Assembly: GCF_017591435.1 (NCBI RefSeq)
Contig: NC_059283.1
Span: 1,022,685 to 1,086,684, forward strand
Length of the DNA: 64,000 bases
Direction of reading: 5' to 3'
Source: Portunus trituberculatus
Lineage: Eukaryota; Arthropoda; Malacostraca; Decapoda; Portunidae
Position 1 is the first letter of the stretch. The number at the start of each line of letters is the position of its first letter. Both the position numbers and the translations under genes were made by a program. The notes beneath the pieces were generated by a model. That model searched no databases. It was not told the DNA's origin and saw nothing but the letters and a program-made list of their open reading frames with translations. Positions 48,815 to 62,129 of the stretch are shown here, piece after piece.

Positions 48815-49572
48815 TTTGTTATTTTCAAACTGTTTCACTGTTTGTGTCTGGCCAAGTAGATTTATTACCACACTCAAACCATTAAGTACACACACACACA
48901 CACACATATAACTTTTCATTAGGTTGCAATATTTCCTTTCCACTAGTTTGCCACACGACACACAGCTTTTTAATTATCAAAAGATGTTAACTTCATTGCT
49001 ATTTGTAGTAACTTTGATTGAGGAAAGTAAAATGTTAACATTCAGAAGGCACACAAATGAACAAAGTATTGACTATATGCATCATTACTTACATTTCAAA
49101 GCTGCATCAAGCTCAAGAAAACAAAGACTAAATACTTATTCTTATTTGAAATTTGCTTGCCAGCTATCCATGTGCTATGTTCCCTCAGTAGTAAGCACAC
49201 AGTGAAGTGATGGTACATTTTAATAAGCAGTTTCAACTAAACATCTCAGACAGGCTAAAAGAGCAAATAACAGTTCTCTCAATTTATTCACAATATTCTC
49301 ATAACAATTCACAAAGAAATGGGATGGGTTGGACCACTCATACTCATAGTTTGTGTACATGTGTATGTATATATCAGTCTGGTTCTGTTACAAAAAATGC
49401 ACAAATAGTTTCAATGATCCTCATATTTGTAGTGTGTGTGGTGAGGATTGGTCCTTCCCTTTGATGCCTTGTGGCCAAGACTGAGGGAAAGCTTGTAAAT
49501 ATACTGATTTATGTATATGCCTTGTCTTGGCAATCCTCCCTTTAAGAGAGACATCAACTTAGTGTGACTGTG

Positions 49573-49731
<159 letters not shown>

Positions 49732-49779
49732 CACACACACACACATACACACACTAACACACAGATACACACATGTATA

Positions 49780-51400
49780 TATTGATGGAAGCATTTACTA
49801 CCTCTCTTAGAGGATCTCAATTATTTCAGAATTCTGAAGTAATCTAAACCATTCACATCTCTGCTTTTCTGTCTGTAACTATGATTACACATGCAATGTA
49901 CCAAATATATATATAGTTATATAAAATAAAACCATAATATACATCCAAAATCAACACATGACAGGCTCATCCTCTAGATGCAATACCAAGGCTAGTTGTC
50001 ATCACATTGCTAGCTAGAAGTCTCAGAGCTTCAGGTCCTACTCAACAAGCAGTGCAAAAGGCAGTGACTACAGCACCAACCAAAGTACTATCTCAGTGCC
50101 AGACATCTGCATAGCACTCCAGACAACACTGCCTCTCACCCTCATTCAGTGTTCAGTGTTTGGTTGGCTTGTCCTTAATATTCTCCATGCAGTGACAGAA
50201 GTAAAGCAGTTCCATCATTTAGAAACAGTCATCGATCTGTGAAGCAGTTCCATCATTTGGAAACAGTCATTGATCCCGAGGCAGTACTATCTAATACAAG
50301 CACTATTGTACTCATGATAAAAACATTATTAGTAACTGCCAGCGATCATAGAATATATGGAGCTCACACTGATAAACCGATTGTATTCATGTATCTAACT
50401 GACTGCATACACCACCTTGTTCGTGACAAGGAATAGGCTGGCAAAGCAATCATCACACAGCAAAACTGAAGCTATCCCCAACTCCCTTCTTAGCAATACT
50501 ATACAACCATTTCACTTTCTTCTGCTGATATCATACAATAACACCAGAAACACAAATCATAGATGTGCAATGGAAACTATTGTGCGTGAGGAGGTTGAAA
50601 AGGAAGTAGGGGTGGACATCACTTTTGTAAGGCATGAAAATGGACTAGTTCCACATCTCATCAGAGTAAAAATATACATCTATCCTTCCCTACAAAACAA
50701 AAGATGGTTGGACTTAGAAACTCTAGTAGTGTGAGACAGAGAGGTAGAGTGACTTAAGGAGGGAAAGGGACTAATGCTCAGGACTCAGGGATGAAACACA
50801 ACATTTGGATTCTTTGTAATGTGTTTATAACCTGGAAGCCAAGTGGAATTGTGTGTTCCCTTGTACTGGTGATCCATAAGTATACAATGAGCTTTGTGAT
50901 GCGAAAGGCATAAGGATGCAGACAGTGAATTCACTGTTCCTGATGATCAGACTAGCAGACTGAGGTTTGCAAGACATCTTTTACTCTACTACTATAACCC
51001 CAAAAAGGCAAGATCAACTTGTTTCTCAAATAATAACTAGAAGCTCACTGGCTGGGTACCATGTAGAATTTCCCTATACTTTCATATCAAGATAAAATTG
51101 ATAAGTTCTTTAATACCTCAATTATCCATAACAAAGACATATTCTTCTCTGACATGCTCTTCTATATGCTGACTGAATATATGTTCCAGCCAATATATAT
51201 ACATATATACTTCATATTTGCAATGCATCTTCCTCATAAAATATCTTATATAGTTCACATATGTACAATCTATATCACTATCTACTTCTCATAAAAATAT
51301 TGAATAAAAAATTTCAAGTAACAACAAAGCAAATGCACTTCCAGGATCAATACAAATTGTCCTCTTTCCACGTGCATAGCATATTGCACACGGGAGTCTG
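49780..51400. other. Spacer between convergent channel and carrier genes
   Basis: No gene was recognised. A direct duplication of about 45 bp (AAGCAGTTCCATCATTT(A/G)G then AAACAGTCAT) lies at 50206-50276. Part of this interval may be 3' UTR of the carrier gene on the minus strand. Confidence 0.5.
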
Positions 51401-54181
51401 CTATCTTGGCAGCAAAATCTGTTCCAGGGAGATCTTGAGCGTGTCAAACGTAGTGAAGCTGATACCGACAGCGATGGGGCCTTTGATCCAGTTCATGGAG
51501 AGCCCCTTGTAAAGCCCATGATGCAGCCCCTCCTCCCTGCACCACAAACAGAATGGTTAGCTGCTTCCAGGAGACTTTGTCAGGCTAAGTTAGACAGGAT
51601 AGGGAATGCAGAATTCTGCGTCTTTTATGGTTTAGGACTTCAGGTGGATTTAGTGAAATGAAATCCACCCATCACGATAAATGAGTTCTCAAGAAGTAGT
51701 GGTGAGCATAGCTACTGGAAATATTCGTCACTTACATATACCATTTGCTATTACATAACTAATGGCTCTTCAAAAAACTACAGTTATAATAATGAAAAAG
51801 TTATGCTATGATTAGTAAATACAACCATTACCGACTTAAACTTTCACATGAACCTACAATACAACATTCCATACAGTGAACTACATCACAACTAAACACA
51901 AATCCTTCTTAGCTTACCTGTATACTTTGAGGAGGGTGCCCATGATGGTTTTATAATGGTTGCCATTGCCAGTGACTGTGGCGGTCTGCATGCGCCTCCT
52001 CACAATGTCCAGGGGATACGACGAGGACTGGCCCACCAAACCTGCTACTGCCCCAAACATCATCCTCTCCAGAGGGTTTGGCTTGTCTCTATGAGAGTAA
52101 TCTGTCAAAAAAGTAACAGTTTAGACATACAAACAATACAGAAAGGCAAAGAAAAACAGAAATCTTTAGCTTATTTTCTGGGTGCAGACTTACCAATGAG
52201 GAAGTGCAAGCACCAACTGATTCCTACAATGATGTTAGTCAGAAAAAAATATATGAGTGACTGTATTAATGTAAAGGAAAAGCTTGCACACTCAAATCAG
52301 TATCTACATATTCTATGGCAATATGAACACCTTGATTAGATCTTTGTCTCAGGTAAGGGTACACTGTCTCTTGGCCTGTTATTTCTTTTTGTGGTATACA
52401 GTACATCCAAAATGAGATAATATTCAAATTCCTTTTAATTAAGTTCATCTTTGTAGGTGTTGTTGTTTACCTGCATGGAACTTCTTCAAAGTTTCGTAGA
52501 TTCCAAAGCTGGTGCCTGCGTAGGGGATGACGCCCAGCAGTGTTGGTGTCAGGCCGCGGTACAGACTGAGGGGACCTTCATTCTTTAGGATCTTGGTAAA
52601 TACCTGGGAGACAACACAGTCATACACTGCTTAATTCAGAAATCCCCAGTGACAAGAAAGAATGAATGTCACATCTGCAACATACTAATTGGCATTTTGG
52701 CAGCACAATAGTAAAGCCACACTGGGCTGCTGCTTTTGGCAGATTTACTTGGAGACTATAACAATATTGTAGATTTCATAAGTTCCCTTCCATTAAATGA
52801 GATGATGAACACCACTGGTAAGGTTGCTTGCATTCAAACATAATAAAAAAAATGCAAGCAATGATTCCACTCATTACCTGTCTGAGGGAGGCGTATGTGT
52901 CCCTGTGAGTGACGGCCATGCGTGCCCTGGCCATGTCCAGCGGGTATGTGAGGAACTGTGAGGTAACACCAGCCATGGAACCAGCAACGAACCTTAAATA
53001 AGGCTTGTTCCTATGGGAGAATGGCAAAAATGTTCATAAGTTGATAAACAATGACAATGATTTTTCTTTTCTTTATTTACTAATAGAATATTCCAAGCCT
53101 ATTGTTTTTTTTTAGACAAATCAGGGCATAACAACATAATAAACAAATCATACAGACATAAATGGATGTATAAAGTGGAACCTTAGTTCATGAACGTCTC
53201 AGTGCACAAAGAAATCAGTTGATGAACCAAACTTTTTGACAAATTTTGTCCACAAACAAAAATTTGGTCCAGGAACAGAGTTGCTGTTTTTTTTTTTGCA
53301 TGAGATGGCATTACACAGAGTTAGATGTTCCCATGGTACCACACTGTAAACAGTATTTCTTGTGGTGCTGTTCTGTTTGTGCTTTTTTGCATTAAACTGG
53401 CCCTTATTATGACTCCCAAGATAGTGAAATATGCTAGTGATAGTGGTGTTAAGAAGCCAAAGCATATAACAATAGAAATAAAGAAAGCCATACCAGCAAA
53501 GCATCTTAAAAATAATACTAGGTACTGTTCAATCCCCCACAAAGAAAAACAGAAAACAAGCACTTTATTAGAAATGTGGAACACTAGAAAAAATATTATT
53601 TCTAAGATGCTTTGCTGGTATGACAAGTCTTGGGAGTCACAAGATTCTGTGAGATGCTTGTTTGGGCTGCCATATCTATCATTACAGCTGAACACAGCAC
53701 AAGGGTGCTTCACCTCTAGGACAACTAGTGATGCATGATAAACATTGTCAAGAAGATCAGTGTACACTGTCTTGCTGTCTTTTAGATACTGTTACTATAA
53801 CAACAACAATCCTTTGTGATTCCAGCAGACAGTTACACAAAAGTGTATGAGAGAGGATATGTGCTGCGAGGACTGCAGGGTGCAAGCTGAGTCACTCTCT
53901 CAAAGATTAATCCAGGAATGGATTAATCTATTTTACACTGATTCCTATAAGGAAAATGATTTTGGTTCATGAACATTTCAGTTTGCGAATGGTCTTCTGG
54001 AATGAAATAAGTTTCTCAACTGAGGTTACACAGTATAAGATTACTAAAATAAGTCATAAATCTAAATAAAATTAAACAAGCTTAAAAAAAAAAGTGTGAA
54101 ATGAAGCAAAGAACCCATGTCCATATAAAGGAAGCAGAAAGAAATACTAGACCACAACCAGCAGACAACCATTGTTATATC

Positions 54182-54220
<39 letters not shown>

Positions 54221-54522
54221 AAACTTACTCATTGCCTGGTCCATCCACTCTCAGCATCCTTTTATATTGCTCATGAGATGCAAACTGGATGGCTGCATAG
54301 GGAATGATTCTGGCCATGGTAGCAGAGTTGCCACGCCACAGACTGAGTAGCCCCTCCTTCTGGTAACACTCCCGCACAAAGACAAAGGCATTATGTGCAG
54401 AGAACGTCTGTTTGGTGGCCTGCAAGGGGACAAAGACAGATTGGTAGTGTAGTTGCTCACAGATTTCAGTTCATCAGATAAATGACTATGAAGAAAGAGT
54501 GAAATGTGAATTGATATGTAGA

Positions 54523-54616
<94 letters not shown>

Positions 54617-56084
54617 CCATTAATCCAGTGACATGAAATTATTTTGGAATTTTATTGTTTGCTGATGCAGGGAGGGGAAGGAGCCTTTTTTTCCACCAAC
54701 TGTAAGACTCACATCCCAAACCTATTATCTACTGGGTGAACAGAACTGTAGCAAGAGAAGAAACGAGCCAAAGCTGCCATCATCCACTGTAGGATTCCAA
54801 CCAGAACCATCTTGGCTCAGGCTCAAGCTAGGAAGCTCCTGCCAACCTCACAACAGTTTTGATGTTGAAGTCCAGGAATATATTTTCCATGTCTGATATA
54901 AAGAATCACTCACCTGAAAGTTTATCTTGGTCCTGTCAAGGGGAGCAATGGTGGTCTTGGCCAAGGCCCCTGCCATGGCCCCAGCCAGGAGAGAGATGAG
55001 GAGCCGTTGGGTGTGAAAACTTTCCTGCAGTGTAATAAAAGGACTTTAGAACCTTCACTGAAGAGCTGCTAAAACTCAGTGCTTATATAAGGCACAGGTA
55101 TTCCATGAATTCCTACTGGGACACATTTTTCCCTAAGATTAGACCATTTCATTGACATTAAGAAGGGTCCTTGGACGTCAGAATATTAATGGCCCCAGTC
55201 TTCACATTTTAGTTTCCTACATAAGTTTCTGAGGCTGAATAAAATTACTAAATAGTAAGCAGAATGAATATGAAAACTCATCATAGTACTCAAGAGGTTA
55301 ATATGATGATGCAACAGAACTTTTACAATACCAAAGAAACACTTCACCTCCTCTTCAGCCTGAACATCTTCCTTGAAGGTGGGGGTGGTGGAGGTGGTGC
55401 CTGAGTGCTGAGAGTGCTCCTCAAGCTGTGTTTCCCTGAATGGGCTGGACTGGAGGGTGGAGGCCTCTGGTGGGATGTCACAAGATTCCCGTCCTTCCCC
55501 AGATCTAGGAAAGACATGCATGTTTTCTTTCACAACTGACTTCATTAATGAAGAAACTTCCTAACTTGTCATTCACTGATTTACTTCATGACCAATCTGA
55601 CAAACATTGGTGTTGAACTCAAGACACGATGGGTATCTTGCTATTCTTTAACTGGCCACTCCACAGAAACAACAGAGCACAATGTTAGAGATGGTCTCTG
55701 CCCTGAATGGCTGTTGTCCCTCATATGACAAGCTTTGCTTCTTGAACATGCTCAGTTTGTAACATGGTTGACATTGATAACTTATCAATCATACATGATG
55801 TCTTGAATTGATAATAATAATATTTTGAATCCATCTACATATCTTTCACTGAATACAGCAATACAGCAATTTCATGAATTAACAATATTTACATGTCTGC
55901 CCACCCACATACCTATCTATTCATGACCAACTAAAACACATTAGCATACAAATCATGTAGATGATGTACAGATTGCCTCCACATACTGAATTTGCTGAGT
56001 CTTATGTCTAGTCACTGAGATGGCCGGCGTGGTGATGTCGCTGATGACAACAGCCACAGTACGACCCTCCAGGCTGTGGTTCAT
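51401..56084 (-). CDS. SLC25A42: Mitochondrial carrier, SLC25A42 (coenzyme A) type
   Basis: Eight exons on the minus strand join in phase: 56084-55987, 55504-55348, 55024-54914, 54419-54229, 53010-52878, 52603-52471, 52101-51918 and 51536-51401 (TAG), 380 residues. The closest family I recognise is SLC25A42, which exchanges coenzyme A and related adenine nucleotides across the inner mitochondrial membrane. Seen: three carrier repeats with signatures PLDRTK (113-118), PLDMAR (209-214) and PLDIVR (304-309); LLSLWRGNSATMARIIPYAA, LSLYRGLTPTLLGVIPYAGT and LYKGLSMNWIKGPIAVGISF as the second half of each repeat. The first 85 residues are hydrophilic and Ser/Thr/Glu-rich, longer than I expect for vertebrate members, and carry no carrier sequence. 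The ATG (56084) lies inside an exon that starts at 56103 and has A at -3; an upstream noncoding exon is likely. A MITE, a (GA)n and a Tigger-like remnant lie in introns. Confidence 0.93.
53174..54036 (+). mobile_element. Pogo/Tigger-like DNA transposon remnant
   Basis: The ends form an inverted pair: left GTGGAACCTTAGTTCATGAA, right the complement of GTGTAACCTCAGTTGAGAAA, each next to TA. A + strand frame (53325-53738) begins after a short leader with MTPKIVKYASDSGVKKPKHI and a basic helix-like stretch that resembles the start of a Tigger DNA-binding domain, and then degenerates. At about 860 bp it lacks the catalytic region. It sits in the intron between carrier exons 4 and 5. Confidence 0.6.
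54177..54215. repeat. (AC)n microsatellite
   Basis: An AC run ending about 14 bp from the donor of carrier exon 4 (minus strand). Confidence 0.9.
54530..54613. repeat. (GA)n microsatellite in a carrier intron
   Basis: About 83 bp of GA repeat, 110 bp upstream of carrier exon 4 in the transcribed direction, where it reads as CT. Confidence 0.96.
55105..55302 (+). mobile_element. MITE family 1, diverged copy in a carrier intron
   Basis: It contains AAGAAGGGTCCTTGGACGTC, ATTAATGGCCCCAGTCTTCA and a right end CATAGTACTCAAGAGGTTAA. The left end is eroded. It is the only family 1 copy I found right of 27 kb. Confidence 0.7.
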
Positions 56085-56103
56085 CGTGCCACCATCTTCC
56101 ACC

Positions 56104-56905
56104 CTGCAACAATGAGGGGCTTGTCATGGCCTCATACTGTGACTGACTGATTGGTCTTAAGACCCAACACACTAGCAAGGATATATAACACCACATATCA
56201 CAAATATAAAAGAAAACATCTACCTACAAAATCAATATGACTATGATTCCTTAAATTGTAATAGCATAAAAAAAAGGAATTAAATTACACTTGTCAAGAT
56301 ACGCTGAGCCACCACCACACCTTCACTCACTCTCCTGAATCTTTCATCAGCTAATAGATAAGACAATCAGACCTTCAAGGATTTACAAACACAAAAGAAG
56401 TGTCATGTAACCACTTAACACATCTGACCTAACATAACTCACTGCTATCAGTTATATATTAAACACTACAATACCTATAAATCATATATTGCATGTTTAT
56501 CATCTAAAGATAAAAAGTTAAGCTAATAAATAGTTATCAAGACACATCTCTTGCTCACTATGAATATTAAACTTGCAAACTGGAAAAGAAGAGTGAAAAG
56601 TAGTAAAACTAATGAGAATAAATGGGAGCACCATTATCCTTTTTTCCTTATTCAATATCGTCATCCAAGGAGCTCATGATGAGACGGGAAATAAGCCAAT
56701 ATCACTCAGGGCACTCCCCTGCTTGTGTGTTGCCTGGGGAACTCATATCAGCGAAGGCAATGAACAGCGCAGGATGACGTGAGCCACACGGCTACCTACA
56801 CACGGATGTCACTCGCGCCTCATACCTGACTCCCTCAAATAGGTATATGTCACGCTTACCCTTGAAAAGCATGCCTACCCTATACATTCCTGATTCTAAT
56901 AACTT
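56104..56905. other. Carrier upstream region
   Basis: AT-rich sequence without a recognised gene. It should hold the first intron or the promoter of the carrier gene. The part at 56670-56850 is richer in GC and CpG and is the best promoter candidate by composition. Confidence 0.4.
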
Positions 56906-56907
56906 GG

Positions 56908-57256
56908 TCCACATTCTGAAACGCTTTGCTCTCTCACCACGACTATTTCCAAGACCACAGAGAAGATTACCAGGTTTTTCAAGTATTTCTCCAATTATAT
57001 AGTATGTAGAAATCTTGTTATTCTGCCTTTAGAAGCGTAGAAACATCTTAAAAACGCTTTACTCTCTCACCACGACTATTTGCAAGGCCACAGAGAAGAT
57101 TAGCAAGGTTTCCAAGTTTCTCCAGTTAAAAATGTAGAAATCTTGTTATTCTGCCTCTAGAACCGTAAAAACACCTTAAAAACTCGTGTCAATTTAAATA
57201 AAGCCTTTTGAATTAGTCAACGTGAAGCGCTGAAATGTTTGAGAATACGAGCATTA
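56908..57256 (-). mobile_element. TIR element family 2, two internal units
   Basis: The left end ACATTCTGAAACGCTTTGCT and right end AGCGCTGAAATGTTTGAGAA are inverted. The unit CTCTCACCACGACTATTT, GTAGAAATCTTGTTATTCTG and AAACA(T/C)CTTAAAAAC occurs twice (about 56930-57055 and 57062-57185). Confidence 0.7.
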
Positions 57257-57414
57257 TCCTCACGTATTGTTTCCACATATGCCTAACATCCTTATAGGCC
57301 TAATCATCAAAGACCAGTGTTGTCCTCATTAACCATTGCAAACAGTCACCTCTAGGCCAACTGACCTTCCTTATATTCTATACACAACCACATCACATAG
57401 AATTTTACACACAC

Positions 57415-57424
57415 ACACACACAC

Positions 57425-57486
<62 letters not shown>
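57415..57486. repeat. (AC)n and (TA)n
   Basis: A short AC run (57408-57424) followed by TA repeat at 57426-57486. Confidence 0.95.
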
Positions 57487-57488
<2 letters not shown>

Positions 57489-57799
57489 ACTAAACTTTAA
57501 AAAAATACTCGCACATATCCCTAAAATCATTCGTAATTCATACAATAAACAAATAAACGAATAAAAGTCGTACCAGTTTGCAGCATTCACTCGAGAGAAA
57601 ATGACAAAAGATACTGACAAAATATTTCCGCCCAATACTGTCTAACACGGCAACTAATGACCTTGCCCTCGCCTCAAAGGTCTATATCGCGCAGCCTCAG
57701 TGACTGTGACCCGGTAAATTATCTCTGTCCCCTGAGGGTGGTTGACAGCGACCTTCGGGACAGGAATATTGCTCTCCTCTCCTCCCTGTCCCTCCCACT

Positions 57800-57985
57800 C
57801 AGAGAGAGAGAGAGAGAGAGAGACATTCAGAAACGCTTACTCTCTCACCACAACTATTTTCAAAGGCCAGAGATGATTAGCAATTTTTACAAGTGTTTTT
57901 CCAGTTAATAATATAGAAATCCTGTCAGTCTGCCTCTAGCGTAGTAAAAACACCTTAAAAAATTTTTCATGTAAATTTAAATAAC

Positions 57986-58031
<46 letters not shown>
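57800..58031 (-). mobile_element. TIR element family 2 fragment flanked by (GA)n
   Basis: 57822-57985 carries one unit (TCAGAAACGCTTACTCTCTC, GTCTGCCTCTAG and AAACACCTTAAAAA), with GA repeats at 57800-57822 and 57990-58031. Confidence 0.65.
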
Positions 58032-58035
<4 letters not shown>

Positions 58036-58430
58036 CCGTTCATAATACACAGTTAACAATTACTAGAACTACGACAATGAGGGCTTGGAGAACAGCCAGC
58101 GACAGCCCACCATCACAAACATCGCCATAAGCTTTATCTCTTGACCCCTTCACAAAACACGCATTTGTGAAGCACGTCAAAAACACCTTTAAGAATGCGG
58201 AGACAAGATAATAGTCACTAACTGCAACTCTCAACTCCTATCCACTCCATTTTGCTGACTCTCGACACTTTTGCCTAAGAATAGTCATAACAAGTGCCTT
58301 TCACTTACTCCTACTCCTTGTACTTCAGTCACTCACTCTTGCTGAACACCTAAACATCCCTAGATTCACTACCTCCCGTTTTCATAAGCTCCTTACATTC
58401 AGTCATTCACTTACATCCTACTTTTGCGTG

Positions 58431-58461
<31 letters not shown>

Positions 58462-58714
58462 GCCTACACACACACACACACACACACCTATCAGAGCGTG
58501 ACAGACAGGGTGCTCTGTTACGTGGGGAGAAAGACAGTCAAGGGACAAGGACAAGGCAGGGAGTAACGACAGATCTGCGAGTTGTGTAAGGCAGGACACT
58601 TCACAGCCGACCTTCATTCACACCACCTCTTCATTGCCCTCGTTATCCTCGTATCTCTATGGCAGTCTCTCCAACCAGGCTCCATTATAGAACTCACTGG
58701 TGATAACTATGGAG

Positions 58715-58750
<36 letters not shown>

Positions 58751-59359
58751 TGATTCACACTTACATTCAACTTCCTTTAATGCTCACAGCTTTTATGGTG
58801 GAAGTGTATCTTGACAAATTAATACATTAATACAGATTCCACAAGATTTAATCACAAGGACGATGTTGTCTGCCACGTCTGAAAGTCTGTCTATCTATAA
58901 GCGGGTCGACAACGTGAAAGCATCAAGGCCATTTGGTACGATAAAAAAAACAACATATATATGATGCTAACAAACAGAGGTGCGCGAGACGTTTATTTCA
59001 GAGAGGACACGAGTAAATGCGTATGGCTTTATAAAAATTAACTTTGGTGAGGATCAAAGTAAACACCGGGAGGCTAAACACACACACACACACACAAACA
59101 CTACTATACACAAGGTCACCCAGCACAACGCCAACATTTCTAATCTCAAGAGGCCAAGGCTGCAACTCTTCCCATTTATCTCTCGTCTAGCTCGGAATCA
59201 ATGCATACAGAGATCTTTCATTTCCCTCGCGTCTGATTATGCAACAGATAGCCATCCACACCACCAGACACAACATAACACTCTTCGATATAAGGAAAGT
59301 GACAAGAAAAGACGAAACAGATGAATGAAAAATCAGAATCAAGTAGGTATGGGCTTACT

Positions 59360-59370
<11 letters not shown>
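58032..59370. other. No gene recognised; short (CT)n and (AC)n runs
   Basis: (CT)n at 58432-58458, (AC)n at 58467-58487, 58720-58747 and 59080-59095. No open frame resembles a family. Confidence 0.5.

Positions 59371-59372
<2 letters not shown>

Positions 59373-59420
<48 letters not shown>
59373..59420. repeat. (AC)n plus (GA)n
   Basis: A short AC run (59361-59373) passing into GA repeat to 59420, directly before the LINE fragment. Confidence 0.95.
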
Positions 59421-59423
<3 letters not shown>

Positions 59424-59439
59424 ATAACAAATGAAAATA

Positions 59440-59760
59440 TGCCTATCCTGCTTCGGCCTCGCTGCACAAGGCTTTCTTTTTCCTCTCACCCCTATTCTGT
59501 CTACCTCTCAAAAAAGTTAACCAGTACTCTCAATCATTCACACCTTTCTTTGGTAAACTCTGGGAGTCCCTGCCTGCTTCTATATTTCCAGCTTCCTATG
59601 ACTTGACTTCATTTAAACGGGAGATTTCAAGACATTTATCCCATTTTTTTTTTTGGCTAACACTCTGACCTGCGAGGGGACAGGCAACTCAGTGGGTCTC
59701 TTCGTTTTATGTTGCTCATGGACAGTTTTCGCCTCTTACATAAAAATCTCACTTATCAGT
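59440..59760 (+). mobile_element. LINE 3' fragment with reverse transcriptase C terminus
   Basis: The + strand encodes, with one frameshift, TRLSFSSHPYSVYLS, then KLWESLPAS and SYDLTSFKREISRHL, a pattern known at the C-terminal end of non-LTR retrotransposon ORF2 proteins. A 3' tail follows with a T run and GACAGGCAACTCAGTGGGTC. Shorter relatives lie at 19140 (minus), 20262 (minus), 24990 (minus) and 30248 (plus). Confidence 0.7.
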
Positions 59761-59840
59761 CAGTAAGTTTCTCCAATCTCACCATGACTTAGAAAATCTT
59801 GATAAAAACTGAGATGTAAACAATGAAAGCGTTAGTGCTC

Positions 59841-59944
<104 letters not shown>

Positions 59945-60317
59945 ATGATACTATCTATGCAGTTAGGTGAGACCATCTCTGATATAAGTATGTAGGCTAG
60001 GTATTTAGATAAGGTAAGAACAGATGCTGGGAGATCACTGATTAGTAACATATAAATAACACTTTGTGACTCGATCATCTGTGAAAAAAAAAAAAATACT
60101 AGATGGTAATGAATAACTTAATGTCAGATATAAACGAAACTTGGCTCTACAATTACAGATAAATTACAGCATAATTTCCTGCATGCTATCAACTATTCAT
60201 TATAACTGCAAAATGTACAGGATAAGCAGCATTCGCTAATACAACACTTGTGCACATCACTGAAAATATCAAGTGTTTTTGACCAAGAATTAACACACAG
60301 CACAGCGTGACTAATAA

Positions 60318-60471
<154 letters not shown>

Positions 60472-61387
60472 GAAGGTTACAGCACCACCCTCAGCCACCA
60501 GCTACTAGCATTGCCTCTCTCACCAACTCATTCGTCACTTATTCACCAACACTGAAAGCTTCACTTACTTTTGTGGCAAAGAATAATTCTCAATGATTAA
60601 AATTTAACACCAAATGTTCCAAGGCCCACACAGGGAAGGGCCGTGAAATGCAAATATATTTTTCAAGATTCTCAGACCAGTGGGTGAGTAATTCTTGCTG
60701 TATTGATCACTGTTACTTGAACACGCACTGGGGGAAGAACGACACGATACGGAAACGTAGTAATGGCTAGAAAACGGAAGCACCAGTGGCCTTTATGTGG
60801 CAAGACTGACGGGCACACTCCCTCCTCTCTCCTCTATTTAGACTGACTGCCTTCAGTGTCTGGCAATAGCTGGCTCTCTCTGGTTATGATTCCAAAAACT
60901 GCTTTTCTCGTAAACTATTCCCCATATTCTGGCCATTAATATCTTATCCTTGATTAATAAGCTTATATAAGAGGCTATCATAAAGGTAAATAAAATGCTA
61001 CCTTGTAGATTAGTGCCTTTTTACACTTTTATTCAGGAATTATTACAAACGCCACTGGGAGAGAAAGGTGTTACGTATATTGCCGGGAAAAAAACATAAG
61101 CCGGCAACTTCTATACAGTCTGGTCGATGTTGACAGCGACGCATTTTTTTTTACGTTTAGCACTATAGAAGATTCATCACGTCTGCATCAACCCAACAAC
61201 CTCTTGCACTAAACATTAACAAAAGTTATCACTCTTGCGTAATAGCTAACAGGTAACATCGCGAGGAAATATCTACACACAACATCTACTGGCAGTACAA
61301 TGTTTTCTTTTCCTTTTGCTTCGTTTTTTCCTCATAACTTTCTTCTCCAATTTTTATCGGCAAGGTTGTTGTTGCCCGGCCATGATA

Positions 61388-61444
61388 ATGAATAAATACG
61401 TAGAAAGACAAATAAATAAATGGATATACAGATTGATAGGTAGG

Positions 61445-61479
<35 letters not shown>

Positions 61480-61655
61480 GTAGGTAGGTAGGTAGATGGA
61501 TGCGATAGATAGATAGTTCGATAAATAGATAGTCAGATAGATAGAGATCAATAGATAGATAGATAAATTCATTGATGGATATTGGATATATAGATTCTGG
61601 TAGATAGATTAATAGGTAGATCATCGGAGAAACTGATGGATAGATAGATGCATAC

Positions 61656-61687
<32 letters not shown>

Positions 61688-61745
61688 GAATGGATAGGTA
61701 GATGAATAGATAGGTAAGTAGATAGATAGATAATTGTATATATAA
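61388..61745. repeat. (GATA)n/(GGTA)n tetranucleotide field
   Basis: GATA and GTAG tetranucleotides with point changes, purest at 61446-61480 and 61660-61688. The minus-strand frame reading Tyr-Leu-Ser-Ile repeats is an artefact. Confidence 0.93.
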
Positions 61746-61786
61746 GAAAATAAATAGATATGAACAGTAAATATATATAAACATAC

Positions 61787-61793
<7 letters not shown>

Positions 61794-61866
<73 letters not shown>

Positions 61867-61937
61867 GTATTATTAATAAACTAACCATAAAAAGACGATC
61901 CACTCACTCACGAAAAACTAGTGATATATGTATTTCG

Positions 61938-61976
<39 letters not shown>

Positions 61977-62129
61977 TTTCCTCCCACGTTCTCTCTTAAA
62001 TAGAATGGAGATGTTTGCTCGTCTCTTAAGTTCCAGTGGAAATAGTTCATCCTACTTCACCTTTCTTCGTCTCTAATGTCACCGATTTCCGCACCGAGGA
62101 GGAGGAGGAGGAGGAGGAGGAGGAGGAGG
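61794..62129. repeat. (GA)n, (GA)n, (GGA)n
   Basis: GA repeat at 61794-61862 and 61939-61972, then GGA triplets at 62097-62129. Confidence 0.95.

Noticed and set aside
53325..53738. 137-codon frame as a host gene
   Set aside because: It lies between the inverted ends of a Tigger-like element, so it is better explained as a transposase remnant.
61286..61903. 205-codon minus-strand frame rich in Tyr, Leu, Ser, Ile
   Set aside because: It is a translation of the GATA/GGTA tetranucleotide field plus a GA tract.
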